Translations under genes and position numbers: made by a program
Shown: piece after piece, positions 33,860 to 42,854 of the stretch
How positions within the stretch are numbered: the stretch's first letter is position 1
Layout: every line of letters starts with the position of its first letter
The notes under the pieces: generated by a model
Databases searched by the model: none
Seen by the model: the letters and a program-made list of their open reading frames with translations, nothing else
What the model was told of the DNA's origin: nothing
Assembly: GCF_037055355.1 (NCBI RefSeq)
Contig: NZ_CP146350.1
Coordinates: forward strand, 3,929,001 to 3,993,000
Direction of reading: 5' to 3'
DNA length: 64,000 bases
Source: Streptomyces sp. DG1A-41
Lineage (GTDB): Bacteria; Actinomycetota; Actinomycetes; Streptomycetales; Streptomycetaceae

Positions 33860-35158
33860 TCAGGCGACCCGCCGCCGAATCACCAACGCCATCAGCGCCG
33901 CCACCGCGCACAGCGCCCCCGACGCGTACCACACCACGTCGTACGAGCCGAACGTGTCGCGGGCGACGCCGCCGAGGAAGGCGACCAGGGCCGCGCCGAG
34001 CTGGTGGGAGGCGAGGACCCAGCCGAAGACGATCGCGCTGTCCTCGCCGTACTGCTCGCGGCACAGGGCGAGGGTGGGCGGGACGGTGGCGACCCAGTCG
34101 AGGCCGTAGAAGACGATGAAGAAGATCATCGGCGGCTGGACGCTGGGCGTGATTAGGAGCAGGGGGAGGAAGAGGAGGGAGACGCCCCGCAGGGAGTAGT
34201 AGACGGCGAGCAGGCGCCGGGCCTCGAAGCGGTCGGTGAACCAGCCGGAGGCGATCGTGCCGACGACGTCGAAGACGCCGATGACCGCGAGCAGCGAGGC
34301 GGCGGTCGTCAGGGGCATGCCGTGGTCGTGGGCGGCGGGCACGAAGTGGGTCTGGATCAGGCCGTTGGTCGAGGCGCCGCAGATCGCGAAGGTGCCGGCG
34401 AGCAGCCAGAACGGGCCGGTGCGGGCGGCCGAGAACAGGACGGTCACGGCGCGGCGGGCGGCGCCGGGGACCGGTGCGGGCTTCGGTACGAACTCGGTGG
34501 CGCCGTACGGCTTCAGGCCCACGTCCGCGGGATGGTCGCGCAGCAGGAGCCAGACGAACGGAACGACCGCCAGGGCGGCGAGCGCGACCGTCACGGCCGC
34601 CGGGCGCCACTCGTGCCGCTCGACGATCCAGGACAGCAGGGGCAGGAAGATCAGCTGGCCGGAGGCGGACGCGGCGGTGAGGATGCCGCTGACCAGGCCG
34701 CGACGCTCGGTGAACCAGCGGTTGGTGACGGTCGCGGCGAACGCCAGCGCCATGGAGCCGGAGCCGAGACCGACCAGCAGGCCCCAGCACAGCATCAGTT
34801 GCCAGGCCGCCGTCATCCACACCGTGAGGCCCGAGCCGAGCGCGATGACCGTCAGGGCGACCGCGACCACCCGGCGGATGCCGAAGCGGTCCATCAGGGC
34901 CGCCGCGAACGGGGCCGTCAGACCGTACAGCGCGAGATTGACCGAGACGGCGGCACCGATCGTGCCGCGCGACCAGTCGAACTCGTCGTGCAACGGGTCG
35001 ATGAGCAGGCCCGGCACGGACCGGAAGGCGGCCGCGCCGATGATCGTCACGAAGGTGACGGCGGCGACGAACCATGCCCGGTGCACGCGTCTGCGGCCGC
35101 CGTGGCCCGGCTTCGACGCCTGCTGTACGACTGCTGCGGCTTCGTTTGTCTGGGTCAC
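33860..35158 (-). CDS. Major facilitator superfamily transporter (OFA/oxalate-formate-like)
   Basis: A 432-residue protein with 12 transmembrane helices. The first is AWFVAAVTFVTIIGAAAF. The A-loop between helices 2 and 3 reads ALMDRFGIRRVVAVAL (the 'G-x3-D-R-x-G-R-R' signature), and the central loop is charged (LLRDHPADVGLKPYG). The WSRGTIGAAVS segment and the overall layout resemble OFA/monocarboxylate transporters, suggesting an organic-anion substrate. GTG 35158, with GGAAG about 9 nt upstream, is preferred over ATG 35191. It is divergent from the GlxA-type regulator at 35230, which may control it. Confidence 0.88.
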   Translation of the reverse strand: MTQTNEAAAVVQQASKPGHGGRRRVHRAWFVAAVTFVTIIGAAAFRSVPGLLIDPLHDEFDWSRGTIGAAVSVNLALYGLTAPFAAALMDRFGIRRVVAVALTVIALGSGLTVWMTAAWQLMLCWGLLVGLGSGSMALAFAATVTNRWFTERRGLVSGILTAASASGQLIFLPLLSWIVERHEWRPAAVTVALAALAVVPFVWLLLRDHPADVGLKPYGATEFVPKPAPVPGAARRAVTVLFSAARTGPFWLLAGTFAICGASTNGLIQTHFVPAAHDHGMPLTTAASLLAVIGVFDVVGTIASGWFTDRFEARRLLAVYYSLRGVSLLFLPLLLITPSVQPPMIFFIVFYGLDWVATVPPTLALCREQYGEDSAIVFGWVLASHQLGAALVAFLGGVARDTFGSYDVVWYASGALCAVAALMALVIRRRVA

Positions 35159-35229
35159 GACATAGAGCTTCCGGCCGGCGACCAGCTCCATCGAGTGGCC
35201 CGAAGGACAGCATTCGCTAGGATCGGGCC

Positions 35230-36276
35230 ATGACATCGGCCACCCACTCCAGTCCGGACCCGGACCCGGACCCGGCCGACGGCTTCCGCCCCCACCGCGT
35301 CGTCGTCCTCGCCCTCGACGGTCTGCTGCCCTTCGAACTGGGCATCCCGCACCGCATCTTCGGCCGCCCCAAGGACGCCCGGGGCCGACGCCTGTACGAG
35401 GTCGTGACCTGCTCGGTCCGCCCGCCGGGCCTGGTCGAGACGGACGCCGACTTCGCCATCCACGTCGCACACGGCCCTGAGGCCCTGGCCGACGCCGACA
35501 CGTTGATCGTCCCGGCGTCGTACCAACTCGGCCCGGTTCACCGCGAGGGCGTGCTGACCGACGAACTGGCCGCGGCCCTCGCCCGCCTCCGGCCCGGCAC
35601 CCGGCTGGCCTCCATCTGCACCGGCGTCTACGTTCTCGCAGCCGCCGGTCTCCTCGACGGCCGCCCCGCCACCACCCACTGGGCCGACGCCGAGCGCCTC
35701 CAGCGGCTCTTCCCCAGGGTCCGGGTCGACCCGGACGTGCTGTTCATCGACGACGGCGACGTGCTGACCTCCGCGGGCGTGGCGGCCGGCATCGACCTGT
35801 GCCTGCACATCGTGCGCCGCGACCACGGCGCCGCCGTCGCCAACGACGTGGCCCGCCGTACGGTCGTACCGCCGCACCGCGACGGCGGTCAGGCCCAGTA
35901 CATCGAGCGGCCGGTGCCCGATCCACAGCAGGCCTCCACCACCACCGCCCGCGCCTGGGCCCTGGGCCGCCTCCACGAGCCCATCCAGTTGCGCGACATG
36001 GCCGCCCAGGAGGCCATGTCGGTCCGCACGTTCACCCGCCGCTTCCGCGAGGAGACCGGCGTCAGCCCGGGCCAGTGGCTCATCCAGCAGCGCGTGGAAC
36101 GGGCCCGGCACCTGCTGGAGTCCACCGACCGCACCGTCGACCAGGTGGCCCGGGACGCGGGCTTCGGCACGGCCCAGTCGATGCGCCAGCACCTCCAGTC
36201 GGCGCTCGGCGTCACCCCCACCGCGTATCGCCGGACCTTCCGAACCGGAAGAGACAAGGCGGCCGTCAGAACGTGA
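35230..36276 (+). CDS. GlxA family AraC-type transcriptional regulator (DJ-1 domain + AraC HTH)
   Basis: A 348-residue fusion. The N-terminal ~200 residues are a DJ-1/PfpI-like sensory domain (VVVLALDGLLPFELGIPHRI, then SICTGVYVLAAAGLLDGRPA, which keeps the Cys at the nucleophile elbow). Residues ~235-335 are an AraC HTH (LGRLHEPIQLRDMAAQEAMS, then FREETGVSPGQWLIQQRVER). GlxA regulators respond to unknown small molecules and often govern neighbouring transport or amine-catabolism genes. A short 5' repeat encodes DPDPDPADG. The divergent MFS gene is 71 bp away. Its end overlaps the convergent alcohol dehydrogenase by 11 bp. Confidence 0.9.
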   Translation: MTSATHSSPDPDPDPADGFRPHRVVVLALDGLLPFELGIPHRIFGRPKDARGRRLYEVVTCSVRPPGLVETDADFAIHVAHGPEALADADTLIVPASYQLGPVHREGVLTDELAAALARLRPGTRLASICTGVYVLAAAGLLDGRPATTHWADAERLQRLFPRVRVDPDVLFIDDGDVLTSAGVAAGIDLCLHIVRRDHGAAVANDVARRTVVPPHRDGGQAQYIERPVPDPQQASTTTARAWALGRLHEPIQLRDMAAQEAMSVRTFTRRFREETGVSPGQWLIQQRVERARHLLESTDRTVDQVARDAGFGTAQSMRQHLQSALGVTPTAYRRTFRTGRDKAAVRT

Positions 36277-37315
36277 GCACCCCGCGCCCCACCCGCCCCG
36301 CCTCCGCGTCCGCCGCCGCCTTCTCGAAGTCCTCGACCGGGTAGGTCCGGGTCACCAGTTCGTCGAGCAACAGCCGGCCCTGGCGGTACAGGTCCGCGTA
36401 CAGGGCGATGTCGCGCTGGGGCCGGGAGGAGCCGTAACGGCAGCCCAGGATGGACTTGTCGAGGTACATCGACGAGACGCGGAAGGACGCCTCGGCCGTG
36501 GCCGGCGGCACGCCGAGGAGGATCGCCTGGCCGTGCCGGTCCAGCGCGTCGATCGCCTGGCGGATCAGCTCCACGCGGCCGACGCACTCGAAGGCGTGGT
36601 CCGCGCCCGTGGGCAGGATGTCCCGCACGCCCTCCGTCGAGGTGAGGAAGTCCGTCGCGCCGAAGCGGCGTGCCACGTCCTCCTTCGCCGGGTCGGCGTC
36701 GACGGCCACGATCCGCAGGGCACCCGCGAGCCGCGCCCCCTGCAGCACGTTCAGGCCGATGCCGCCGGTTCCGATCACCAGGACGCTGTCCCCGCGGTCC
36801 ACCCGCGCCCTGTTCAGTACGGCGCCCACTCCCGTCAGCACACCGCACCCGATGAGCGCCGCCGACACCATCGGGACGTCCCCCGGGATCCGCACCGCCT
36901 GCACGGACTTCACCACGGTCCGCTCGGCGAAAGCCGAGTTGCAGGCGAACTGGAACACGGGCCGCCCGCCCCGCGTGAACGGCTGCCCCGGCCGCCCGAT
37001 CGCCTGCCGGCACATCGTCGGCCGCCCCCGGTCGCACTCCGCGCACGTGCCGCAGTTGGCGAGCGTGGACAGGGACACGTGATCCCCGGGCGCGACATGC
37101 GTGACGCCCTCCCCTACCGCCTCCACCACACCCGCGCCCTCGTGCCCCAGCACCACAGGAACCGGGAAGGGTATGGTCCCGTCCACCACCGACAGATCGC
37201 TGTGGCACAGCCCCGCCGCCGAGATCGCGACCCGCACCTCGCCCGGCCCCGGGTCCCGTACCTCCAGGTCGTCCACGACCTGGACCTGCTTCCCGTCGAA
37301 CAGCACACCCCTCAT
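36266..37315 (-). CDS. Zinc-dependent alcohol dehydrogenase (MDR family)
   Basis: A 349-residue medium-chain dehydrogenase/reductase. The catalytic zinc site uses LCHSDLS (~36) and GHEGAGVVEAVG (~62). The structural zinc is bound by the four Cys of CGTCAECDRGRPTMC (~89-103). The NAD-binding motif is VLVIGTGGIGLNVLQGARLAG (~175). Such enzymes oxidise hydroxyl groups or reduce aldehydes with NAD(H). The ATG at 37315 overlaps the TGA of the upstream acyl-CoA dehydrogenase (TGATG). It is the last gene of the SDR-FadE-ADH unit, whose promoter carries operator F1. The substrate is presumably a CoA-linked alcohol or its free product. Confidence 0.92.
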   Translation of the reverse strand: MRGVLFDGKQVQVVDDLEVRDPGPGEVRVAISAAGLCHSDLSVVDGTIPFPVPVVLGHEGAGVVEAVGEGVTHVAPGDHVSLSTLANCGTCAECDRGRPTMCRQAIGRPGQPFTRGGRPVFQFACNSAFAERTVVKSVQAVRIPGDVPMVSAALIGCGVLTGVGAVLNRARVDRGDSVLVIGTGGIGLNVLQGARLAGALRIVAVDADPAKEDVARRFGATDFLTSTEGVRDILPTGADHAFECVGRVELIRQAIDALDRHGQAILLGVPPATAEASFRVSSMYLDKSILGCRYGSSRPQRDIALYADLYRQGRLLLDELVTRTYPVEDFEKAAADAEAGRVGRGVLTF

Positions 37316-38462
37316 CACGCGGCTCCCTTGGGCTCTCCGGGCAGGCCGAGCACGCGCTCGGCGATGATCGTGCGCTGGATCTGGTCCGAGCCGCCGTAGA
37401 GGGTGTCGGCCCGGGAGAAGAGGAAAAGGTGCTGTGCCGCGTCCAGTTCGTACGGCGACGAGAGCGACCAGTCCGCCGGACCGACGCTCGCCGCCGCGCC
37501 CCGCACCAGCACCGCCAGTTCCCCGAGCCGCTGATGCCAGCCGGCCCACAGCAGCTTCGCCACGCTCGGGGCACCCGCGTCGCCCGAACCGCCCAGTGTG
37601 CGCAGGGCGTTCCAGCGCATCGTGCGCAGCTCGGCCCACTGCCGGACGAGCCGTGCCCGTACGACGGGGTCCTCCACCGCACCCGACTCCACGGCCGCCC
37701 GCACCACACAGTCCAGTTCCTCGGCGAACCCGATCTGCTGCGCCAGCGTGGACACGCCGCGCTCGAAACCGAGCAGGCTCATGGCGACGCGCCAGCCGTT
37801 GCCCTCGCCGCCGACGACATGCGCCGCGTGGGCGCCGTCGAAGAAGACCTCGTTGAAGTCGCTGGTGCCGGTCATCTGCCGGATGGGGCGGACCTCGATC
37901 CGGCCCGGCTGGTCCATGGGGACGAGGAGGAAGGTCAGTCCGTGGTGCCGCAGCGACCCGGGATCGGTGCGGGCGAGCACGAAGCACCAGTCCGCCTCGT
38001 GCGCGAGTGACGTCCAGATCTTCTGCCCGGTGACGCGGTAGGTACGGCCGTCCGCCTCGCGCACGGCCGCGGTGCGGACACCGGCCAGGTCCGAGCCCGC
38101 GCCGGGTTCGCTGTAGCCCTGGCACCAGAGTTCCTCGCCGGCGGCGACCGGGGGAGGAAGCGGGACTTCTGCTCCTCGGTGCCGTGCGCGATGAGCGTGG
38201 GGGCCAGGAGGTTCTCACCGATGTGGCCGGAGCGCGGGGGCGCGGCCGACCGGGCGTACTCCTCGGCCCAGGCGACCTGTTGGGTGAGCGTGGCGGTGCG
38301 ATTGCCGTAGCCGTCCGCGCCCCAGCCGATCCCGATCCACCCGGCTGCCCCGAGGGTGCGTTCCCAGGAGCGACGGTCTCTCACGCCCTTGGCGTGCGCG
38401 GCGAGCCAGGCACGAGCCTCGCCCCGGAAGTCCTCGTCTTCTTGCGCGAACCCGAAATCCAC
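37315..38462 (-). pseudogene. Acyl-CoA dehydrogenase (FadE type), frameshifted
   Basis: Two frames give one ~382-residue acyl-CoA dehydrogenase. The N-terminal frame starts at GTG 38462 (VDFGFAQEDEDFRGEARAWL) and is normal through GTEEQKSRFLP. The second frame continues with AAGEELWCQGYSEPGAGSDL, VTGQKIWTSLAHEADWCF and the C-terminal GGSDQIQRTIIAERVLGLPG. The joint is the five-G tract at 38150-38154 (C-run on the coding strand); one more base restores the frame. As written the protein is cut at ~120 residues. A homopolymer read error is a serious alternative. It sits between the SDR (138 bp upstream) and the alcohol dehydrogenase (overlapping). Confidence 0.85.
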
Positions 38463-38495
38463 GGTTGCCGCCTCGTTTCGGTGATTGGGCTTGCG

Positions 38496-38572
38496 GTAAG
38501 GCCCTTGAGGGGCGGGGGCTGTGCTTGATATGCGGTTCCGCCGCGTGGGCGCGAGAAACCACAACGCACCCG
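38496..38572 (-). repeat. Streptomyces intergenic repeat, copy 1
   Basis: Read on the minus strand, this has the shared core CGCGCCCACGCGGCGGA followed by a CCGCATATC-type segment and a GCCCC-rich end. The same order of blocks appears at 57776-57852. It lies in the 138-bp gap between the SDR and acyl-CoA dehydrogenase genes. It contains a GC-rich stem-loop and may act as a transcript-processing or termination element. Confidence 0.7.
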
Positions 38573-38600
38573 CCGCCGCCACACCCCACGCACCCCCGAT

Positions 38601-39515
38601 CTACTGGGCGTTCGGCCGCTCCCCCTCCCGAGCCGCCCTCTCCGTCTCCCGCACCCGCTCCAACATCGGCATCGGATCCACCCCCACCGACCCGGGCAGA
38701 AACTCCGCGATCCTCTCCACGGTCCAACCGCCAAAGGCGTACGCCGCACGCAACTCCCTCGGCTGCGCCCACACCGCGATCTTCGCCCCGGCGACCGTGT
38801 ACACCTGCCCGGTGATCCCCTGCTCCCGCGCCCCGTCGGACAGCAGATACACCACCAGCGCGGCGACGTCCTCCGGCTCCCCGATCTCCGCCAGTTTCAT
38901 CGGCACGCCCGCGGACATCCGCGTACGCGCGACCGGCGCCACCGCGTTCGCGGTCACCCCGTACTTGTGCAGCCCCAGCGCGGCGCTCCGCACGAGCGAG
39001 ATGATCCCGCCCTTGGCCGCGCTGTAGTTGGCCTGCGACACCGACCCCTGATGGTTGCCGCTGGTGAAGCCGATCAGCGTGCCGTCGCGCTGCTTGCGCA
39101 TCACCGCCGAGGCCGCCCGGAACACCGTGAACGTGCCCTTCAGATGCGTCGCGACGACCGGGTCCCACTCCTCCTCGGTCATGTTGAACAGCATCCGTTC
39201 CCGCAGGATCCCGGCCACGCAGACGACACCGTCGAGACGCCCGTACGAGGACAGCGCCACGTCGACGACCCGCTGCCCGCCCGCCATGGTGGAGATGTCG
39301 TCGGCGACGGCGACCGCGTCCCCGCCCGCCGCCTCGATCTCCTTGACCACGGTCTCGGCGACCTCACTGGTCGGGGAGGCGCCGTCGACCGCCACGCCGT
39401 AGTCGTTGACGACGACCTTCGCTCCCTCGGCGGCCGCCGCTCGTGCGACCGCCCGGCCGATGCCCCGCCCCGCGCCCGTGACGGCGACGACCTTGCCTGC
39501 CAAGAAGTTCCCCAC
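38601..39515 (-). CDS. Short-chain dehydrogenase (3-hydroxyacyl-CoA/17-beta-HSD4 type)
   Basis: A 304-residue SDR. The cofactor motif is VVAVTGAGRGIGRAVARAAA (~8-27), VVCVAGILRERML (~95) marks the adenine pocket, and the catalytic pair is in ANYSAAKGGIISLVRSAALG (~155). A longer C-terminus (~45 residues beyond the core, with GWTVERIAEFLPGS) is typical of the dehydrogenase parts of multifunctional peroxisomal-type enzymes. Oxidation of a 3-hydroxyacyl-CoA with NAD is the expected step. GTG 39515 has GGAAGGGG upstream. It is first in an operon with FadE and ADH and divergent from the cyclase gene; operator F1 lies 27 bp from its start. Confidence 0.9.
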   Translation of the reverse strand: MGNFLAGKVVAVTGAGRGIGRAVARAAAAEGAKVVVNDYGVAVDGASPTSEVAETVVKEIEAAGGDAVAVADDISTMAGGQRVVDVALSSYGRLDGVVCVAGILRERMLFNMTEEEWDPVVATHLKGTFTVFRAASAVMRKQRDGTLIGFTSGNHQGSVSQANYSAAKGGIISLVRSAALGLHKYGVTANAVAPVARTRMSAGVPMKLAEIGEPEDVAALVVYLLSDGAREQGITGQVYTVAGAKIAVWAQPRELRAAYAFGGWTVERIAEFLPGSVGVDPMPMLERVRETERAAREGERPNAQ

Positions 39516-39542
39516 GCCCGGCCCCTTCCCGTCCCACAGTTT

Positions 39543-39557
39543 CTGACGGACCGTTAG
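39543..39557. promoter_or_regulatory. Acyl-CoA regulon operator, site F1
   Basis: CTGACG-GAC-CGTTAG, one mismatch from perfect, 27 bp upstream of the SDR start in the 106-bp divergent gap. Confidence 0.75.
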
Positions 39558-39576
39558 ATTTCGCAGACGTTCAGAT

Positions 39577-39591
39577 TCTACGACCCGTCAG
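39577..39591. promoter_or_regulatory. Acyl-CoA regulon operator, site F2 (degenerate left arm)
   Basis: TCTACG-ACC-CGTCAG, with a perfect right arm and a left arm matching only in its ACG. It is 30 bp upstream of the cyclase start. The paired arrangement mirrors G1/G2. Confidence 0.5.
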
Positions 39592-39621
39592 ATACGGGAA
39601 CACAAGCCCCGGGGAGGACTC

Positions 39622-40548
39622 ATGTCGCTGCCGGACGCGTTCCACGACATCGCCAAGCGCGTGAACAACTGGGGCCGTTGGGGAGCCGCCGACGAGCTCG
39701 GCACGCTGAACCTGATCACCGACGAGGTCGTCCGGGAGGCCGCGGCGACGGTCCGCACCGGCCGCCGGATCCCGCTCGCGCTCCCCCTCCGGCGCGACGG
39801 CGTCCAGACGGGGATGATCCCGGGGCGGATCGACCCGCTGCACGTCATGGTGCAGATCAACCAGGAGCTCTTCGGCCCGGACACCGTCGCGTGCAGCGAC
39901 GACGCCGTGACCATGGGCCTCCAGGCGGCCACCCACTGGGACGCGCTGCCGCACGTCTCGCACTCGGGCAGGCTCTACAACGGCCGTCCGGCGAGCTCCA
40001 TCACCCCGCACGGCGGCGCCGAGTTCAGCGGCATCGACAAGGTCCGGCACCTCGTCTCACGCGGAGTGCTGCTCGACGTCGCCCGGGCCCGGGGCACCAA
40101 CCGGCTCGACGGCGGGTACGCCGTCACGCCCGAGGATCTGGACGCCGCCGAGGAACTGGCCGGCGCGCGGGTGCGGGCCGGTGACGTCGCGCTCGTGCGG
40201 ACCGGACAGGTCCGGCTCTGTCTGGCCGGGGACCGGCACGCGTACGCCTATCCGTCCCCGGGGCTGTCGATCCGGACGCCCGAGTGGTTCCACGCGCGCG
40301 ATGTCGCGGCGGTCGCCAACGACACCCTCACCTTCGAGGTGTTCCCGCCCGAGGTGGAGGACCTGTGGCTGCCGGTGCACGCCCTCCACCTCGTGGAGAT
40401 GGGGATGCCACAGGGCCAGAACTGGAATTTCGAAGAGTTGTCCACAGCCTGTGGAGAAGCGGGACGCTATGTGTTCCTGCTGACGGCGACACCCGAGCCG
40501 TTCACCGGGGCGACCGGCTCTCCGGTGGCCCCGGTCGCCGTCCTGTAG
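39622..40548 (+). CDS. Cyclase/kynurenine-formamidase-like hydrolase
   Basis: A 308-residue protein of the cyclase (KynB-like) family. The metal-binding motif THWDALPHVSHSGRLYNG (~103-120) contains the conserved H-x-D-x3-H. A second part, RGVLLDVARARGTNRLDGGY, is followed by the C-terminal VHALHLVEMGMPQGQNWNFEEL. Members are Mn/Zn-dependent hydrolases acting on amides, lactones or related C-C or C-N bonds. In aromatic or cyclic-acid catabolism they can open rings. ATG 39622 follows GGGGAGGA. It is driven by operator F2 and divergent from the SDR operon. The substrate is presumed to be an intermediate of the same pathway. Confidence 0.85.
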   Translation: MSLPDAFHDIAKRVNNWGRWGAADELGTLNLITDEVVREAAATVRTGRRIPLALPLRRDGVQTGMIPGRIDPLHVMVQINQELFGPDTVACSDDAVTMGLQAATHWDALPHVSHSGRLYNGRPASSITPHGGAEFSGIDKVRHLVSRGVLLDVARARGTNRLDGGYAVTPEDLDAAEELAGARVRAGDVALVRTGQVRLCLAGDRHAYAYPSPGLSIRTPEWFHARDVAAVANDTLTFEVFPPEVEDLWLPVHALHLVEMGMPQGQNWNFEELSTACGEAGRYVFLLTATPEPFTGATGSPVAPVAVL

Positions 40549-41043
40549 TCCCGGCACGCCACGGCCGACACGCCACGCCGCCCACCAAGCCACCACCACC
40601 CCGCCGCCTGAAGCTGGATGGCGGCGCCGCGCTGCTCGCCCCGAGCACGGCAGCGCGCGCCGCCACCCGACTCCGGCGCTCCCGCCCCGGCCCCCGTGCC
40701 CCTGACAGGGAGCCGACGCCGAATCACGACTCACACTCGCCGAGGGCCGCCGTCGTCGCAGCCCTCGCCGTCCCCTCACGGCGAATCGCTGCCCACAAGC
40801 GTGAGCAAACGGTCACGACCCGTCAACACCCGTTCGGTGATTTGTCGCTTACGCGGCTTTCACCGCAGGCGCGCACGGAAGCACATCCCAGCGCACCGCC
40901 GCATGCCATGACGAAAACGGCGTACCTGCCGTGCGACCGCGCTCCGGTCCCGCCGCAACACCGCACGGCAGGTGCCGCCGTACACCACTCCTCCTCCACG
41001 CGCGCCCGACAGTCACGGACGGGGCACCCGAAGCGCCCCGGCC
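40549..41043. other. Intergenic region without a supported gene
   Basis: About 495 bp between the convergent cyclase and ATPase genes. All frames lack Streptomyces codon bias with a credible ribosome site, and no repeat or terminator stands out. I see nothing I can annotate in it. Confidence 0.45.
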
Positions 41044-41538
41044 CTACACCGCCTCGTACGCCAGCCCCTCGAAGGACGCCCCGCCGCCGCACGCCACCGC
41101 GCCGCCCCCGCACGCCGCCGCGGCCTCGGAGGACTTCGAACACCGGTCCAGTTCGCACCAGATGCGCTTGCCGGTGTTCTCGACGCTCCAGCCCCAGCGG
41201 TCGGCGAGGCCGTCGACGAGTGCGAGGCCCCGGCCGCCGGTCGCGTCGTCGTCCGCACACCGGGGCACGGGAGCCCGGCCGCTGCGGTCGGCGACCTCGA
41301 GCCGGACGGTGACCTCCTCCGTCACCGCGTGCGGCAGGGACAGCCGCAGCACGGCGGGCCGGCCGGTGTGCACCACGGCGTTGGTGACCAGCTCGGAGAC
41401 GAGGAGGATCAGGGTCTCGGCGAGCGGCTCGTCGGCCTGTATGCCCGACCCGGCCAGGCGGGAGCGGGCCCACCGCCGGGCCCGCCCCACCTCTGCGGGG
41501 TCGGGCCGGATCTCCAGCTGCACTTGAAGCACCTGCAC
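41044..41538 (-). CDS. ATP-binding anti-sigma-type regulator (HATPase_c, RsbW-like)
   Basis: A 164-residue GHKL-ATPase domain protein. Its N box is SELVTNAVVHTGRPAVLRL (~48-66) with the Asn that chelates Mg-ATP. The G1 box lies in LEVADRSGRAPVP, and GGRGLALVDGLADRWGW is the G2 motif. This is the RsbW/SpoIIAB-like class, extremely common in Streptomyces, which bind sigma factors or antagonists or act as serine kinases. The C-terminal tail is Ala/Gly/Cys-rich (KSSEAAAACGGGAVACGG), unusual and probably disordered. GTG 41538 is the start. It faces the small-protein region at 41732 and is not linked to the neighbouring catabolic genes. Confidence 0.85.
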   Translation of the reverse strand: MQVLQVQLEIRPDPAEVGRARRWARSRLAGSGIQADEPLAETLILLVSELVTNAVVHTGRPAVLRLSLPHAVTEEVTVRLEVADRSGRAPVPRCADDDATGGRGLALVDGLADRWGWSVENTGKRIWCELDRCSKSSEAAAACGGGAVACGGGASFEGLAYEAV

Positions 41539-41966
41539 CGCTCACACCATCCGAACCGGCGGACACTTAGGCTCGCGCCTCACGAGGGCCACGATCGTAG
41601 CCATTTTCTGCATGGCCAGAACAACGGCCGGGACAAGGATCACGGAACGTGAATCCCTTGTGGGACAGCATGGTTGACGTACAGTCACCCCAACAAGCGC
41701 TTCGGGCATATTCCAGCGCGAAGGAGTACCCGTGCGGCATACTGTGCGACGCTCGTCGGAGGGAGTCGAACAGGCGGCGCCACTGGGTCGTACCGCACTC
41801 AGAGCCACTCGCATCTCACACAAGGTACCGGAGCGGCCAGTCGACTCCGGGCCGTGACGAGTCACTCCGAGGACACAAGCCGGTATCAACGCTCCGTGAT
41901 CACGCGATGCCACGATCCGCGACATCTTCTCCGACATATTCGGTGGCACCGCAGCCAGACGGCCTG
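41539..41966. other. Divergent promoter region between the ATPase gene and the acyl-CoA dehydrogenase end
   Basis: About 430 bp. Apart from the possible small gene at 41732-41857 I see no certain coding sequence. A TTGACG hexamer at 41674-41679 and an AT-rich CATATT at 41707-41712 are too far apart for one promoter. Confidence 0.35.
41732..41857 (+). CDS. Possible 41-residue small protein
   Basis: A short frame begins at GTG 41732 exactly 5 nt after a strong GAAGGAG ribosome site (41720-41726) and ends at TGA 41857. It encodes a basic, Arg-rich peptide (starting VRHTVRRSSEGVEQAA) with no known family. The ribosome site is the best evidence. Third-position GC is only about 60%, low for the genome, so it may be a leader or a recently acquired gene. 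It is too short to judge further. Confidence 0.35.
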   Translation: MRHTVRRSSEGVEQAAPLGRTALRATRISHKVPERPVDSGP

Positions 41967-42854
41967 TCAGGCCGATCCGGCCGCCAGAGCGGCCGCGAGA
42001 ATTTCCTCACTCTCCGTGACACCACCCGTACGTTGGGTTCGAACCCATGCGCGTTTCAGATGCAGATGAACCTCGGACTCCCAGGTGAAGCCCATGCCGC
42101 CGTGCACCTGGAGACAGTCGCGGGCGCCGCGCACGGCGGCCTCGTCGGCGAGCAGGCGGGCCGCGGCGATGTCGACCGGGTCGGCGGTGACGGCCGCCGC
42201 GTACACCGCCGCGCGGGCCGTTTCCGACCGGACCAGCATCCCGGCGCACAGATGTGCCACCGCCTGGAAGGCCCCTACGGGCCGTCCGAACTGCTCGCGC
42301 GCCCGGGCGTGTTGCACCGCCAGTTCGCAGACGCGGGCGGCCGTGCCGAGCTGCTCGGCGGCGGTGAGGAGGACGGCGACGGGGTCCGCGCCCGCCGCCG
42401 CGCCGCCGGGCACGCGGTGCAGCGGCGTCAGCGGGTCGAGGGAGCGCATCGGCACGGCTCCGGCGGCGTCACCGCGCACGACGTCGGCCTGAGCCAGCCA
42501 CTCCACGAGCCCGCCGTCCACGGCCGAGACGACCGCCTCCCCGGTGGCGGCTCCCGGCACCACACCGGCCGCGAGATGGGTGGCGGCCAACGGCCCGGGC
42601 AGCAGCGCCCGCCCGGCCTCCTCGAACACCAACACGGCCTCCGGCAGCCCCAGTCCCACTCCGCCCTCCGCCTCCGGCAACCGCAACGCGAAGAACCCGG
42701 CCTCCCCCAGCGCCCGCCACAACGCCCTGTCGAGCCGCCCAGGGGTCCCCACGGCCCCGCGCAGCACCTCCCCGTCGAAGCGCCGTGCCAGCAGCTGTCG
42801 CGTCCCGTCCCGCAACGCCCGCTGGTCGTCGGTCAACCGGAAGCGCACGGTCAC
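41967..42854 (-). CDS. Acyl-CoA dehydrogenase family protein, short form
   Basis: A 295-residue acyl-CoA dehydrogenase lacking much of the usual middle beta domain: it starts TVRFRLTDDQRALRDGTRQL and ends with REQFGRPVGAFQAVAHLC and VHGGMGFTWESEVHLHLKR. GTG 42854 overlaps the stop of the preceding dehydrogenase (GTGA), so the two are stoichiometrically coupled. In cholesterol side-chain degradation, paired fadE genes encode alpha2beta2 heterotetramers in which one subunit is shortened or lacks the catalytic base. A similar complex is inferred here. It is the third gene of the amidohydrolase-FadE-FadE unit under operator G1. Confidence 0.85.
   Translation of the reverse strand: MTVRFRLTDDQRALRDGTRQLLARRFDGEVLRGAVGTPGRLDRALWRALGEAGFFALRLPEAEGGVGLGLPEAVLVFEEAGRALLPGPLAATHLAAGVVPGAATGEAVVSAVDGGLVEWLAQADVVRGDAAGAVPMRSLDPLTPLHRVPGGAAAGADPVAVLLTAAEQLGTAARVCELAVQHARAREQFGRPVGAFQAVAHLCAGMLVRSETARAAVYAAAVTADPVDIAAARLLADEAAVRGARDCLQVHGGMGFTWESEVHLHLKRAWVRTQRTGGVTESEEILAAALAAGSA

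Noticed and set aside
33492..35213. Long minus-strand frame over the MFS gene
   Set aside because: Arg/Pro/Ala-rich shadow frame; the parallel frame has 12 clear transmembrane helices.
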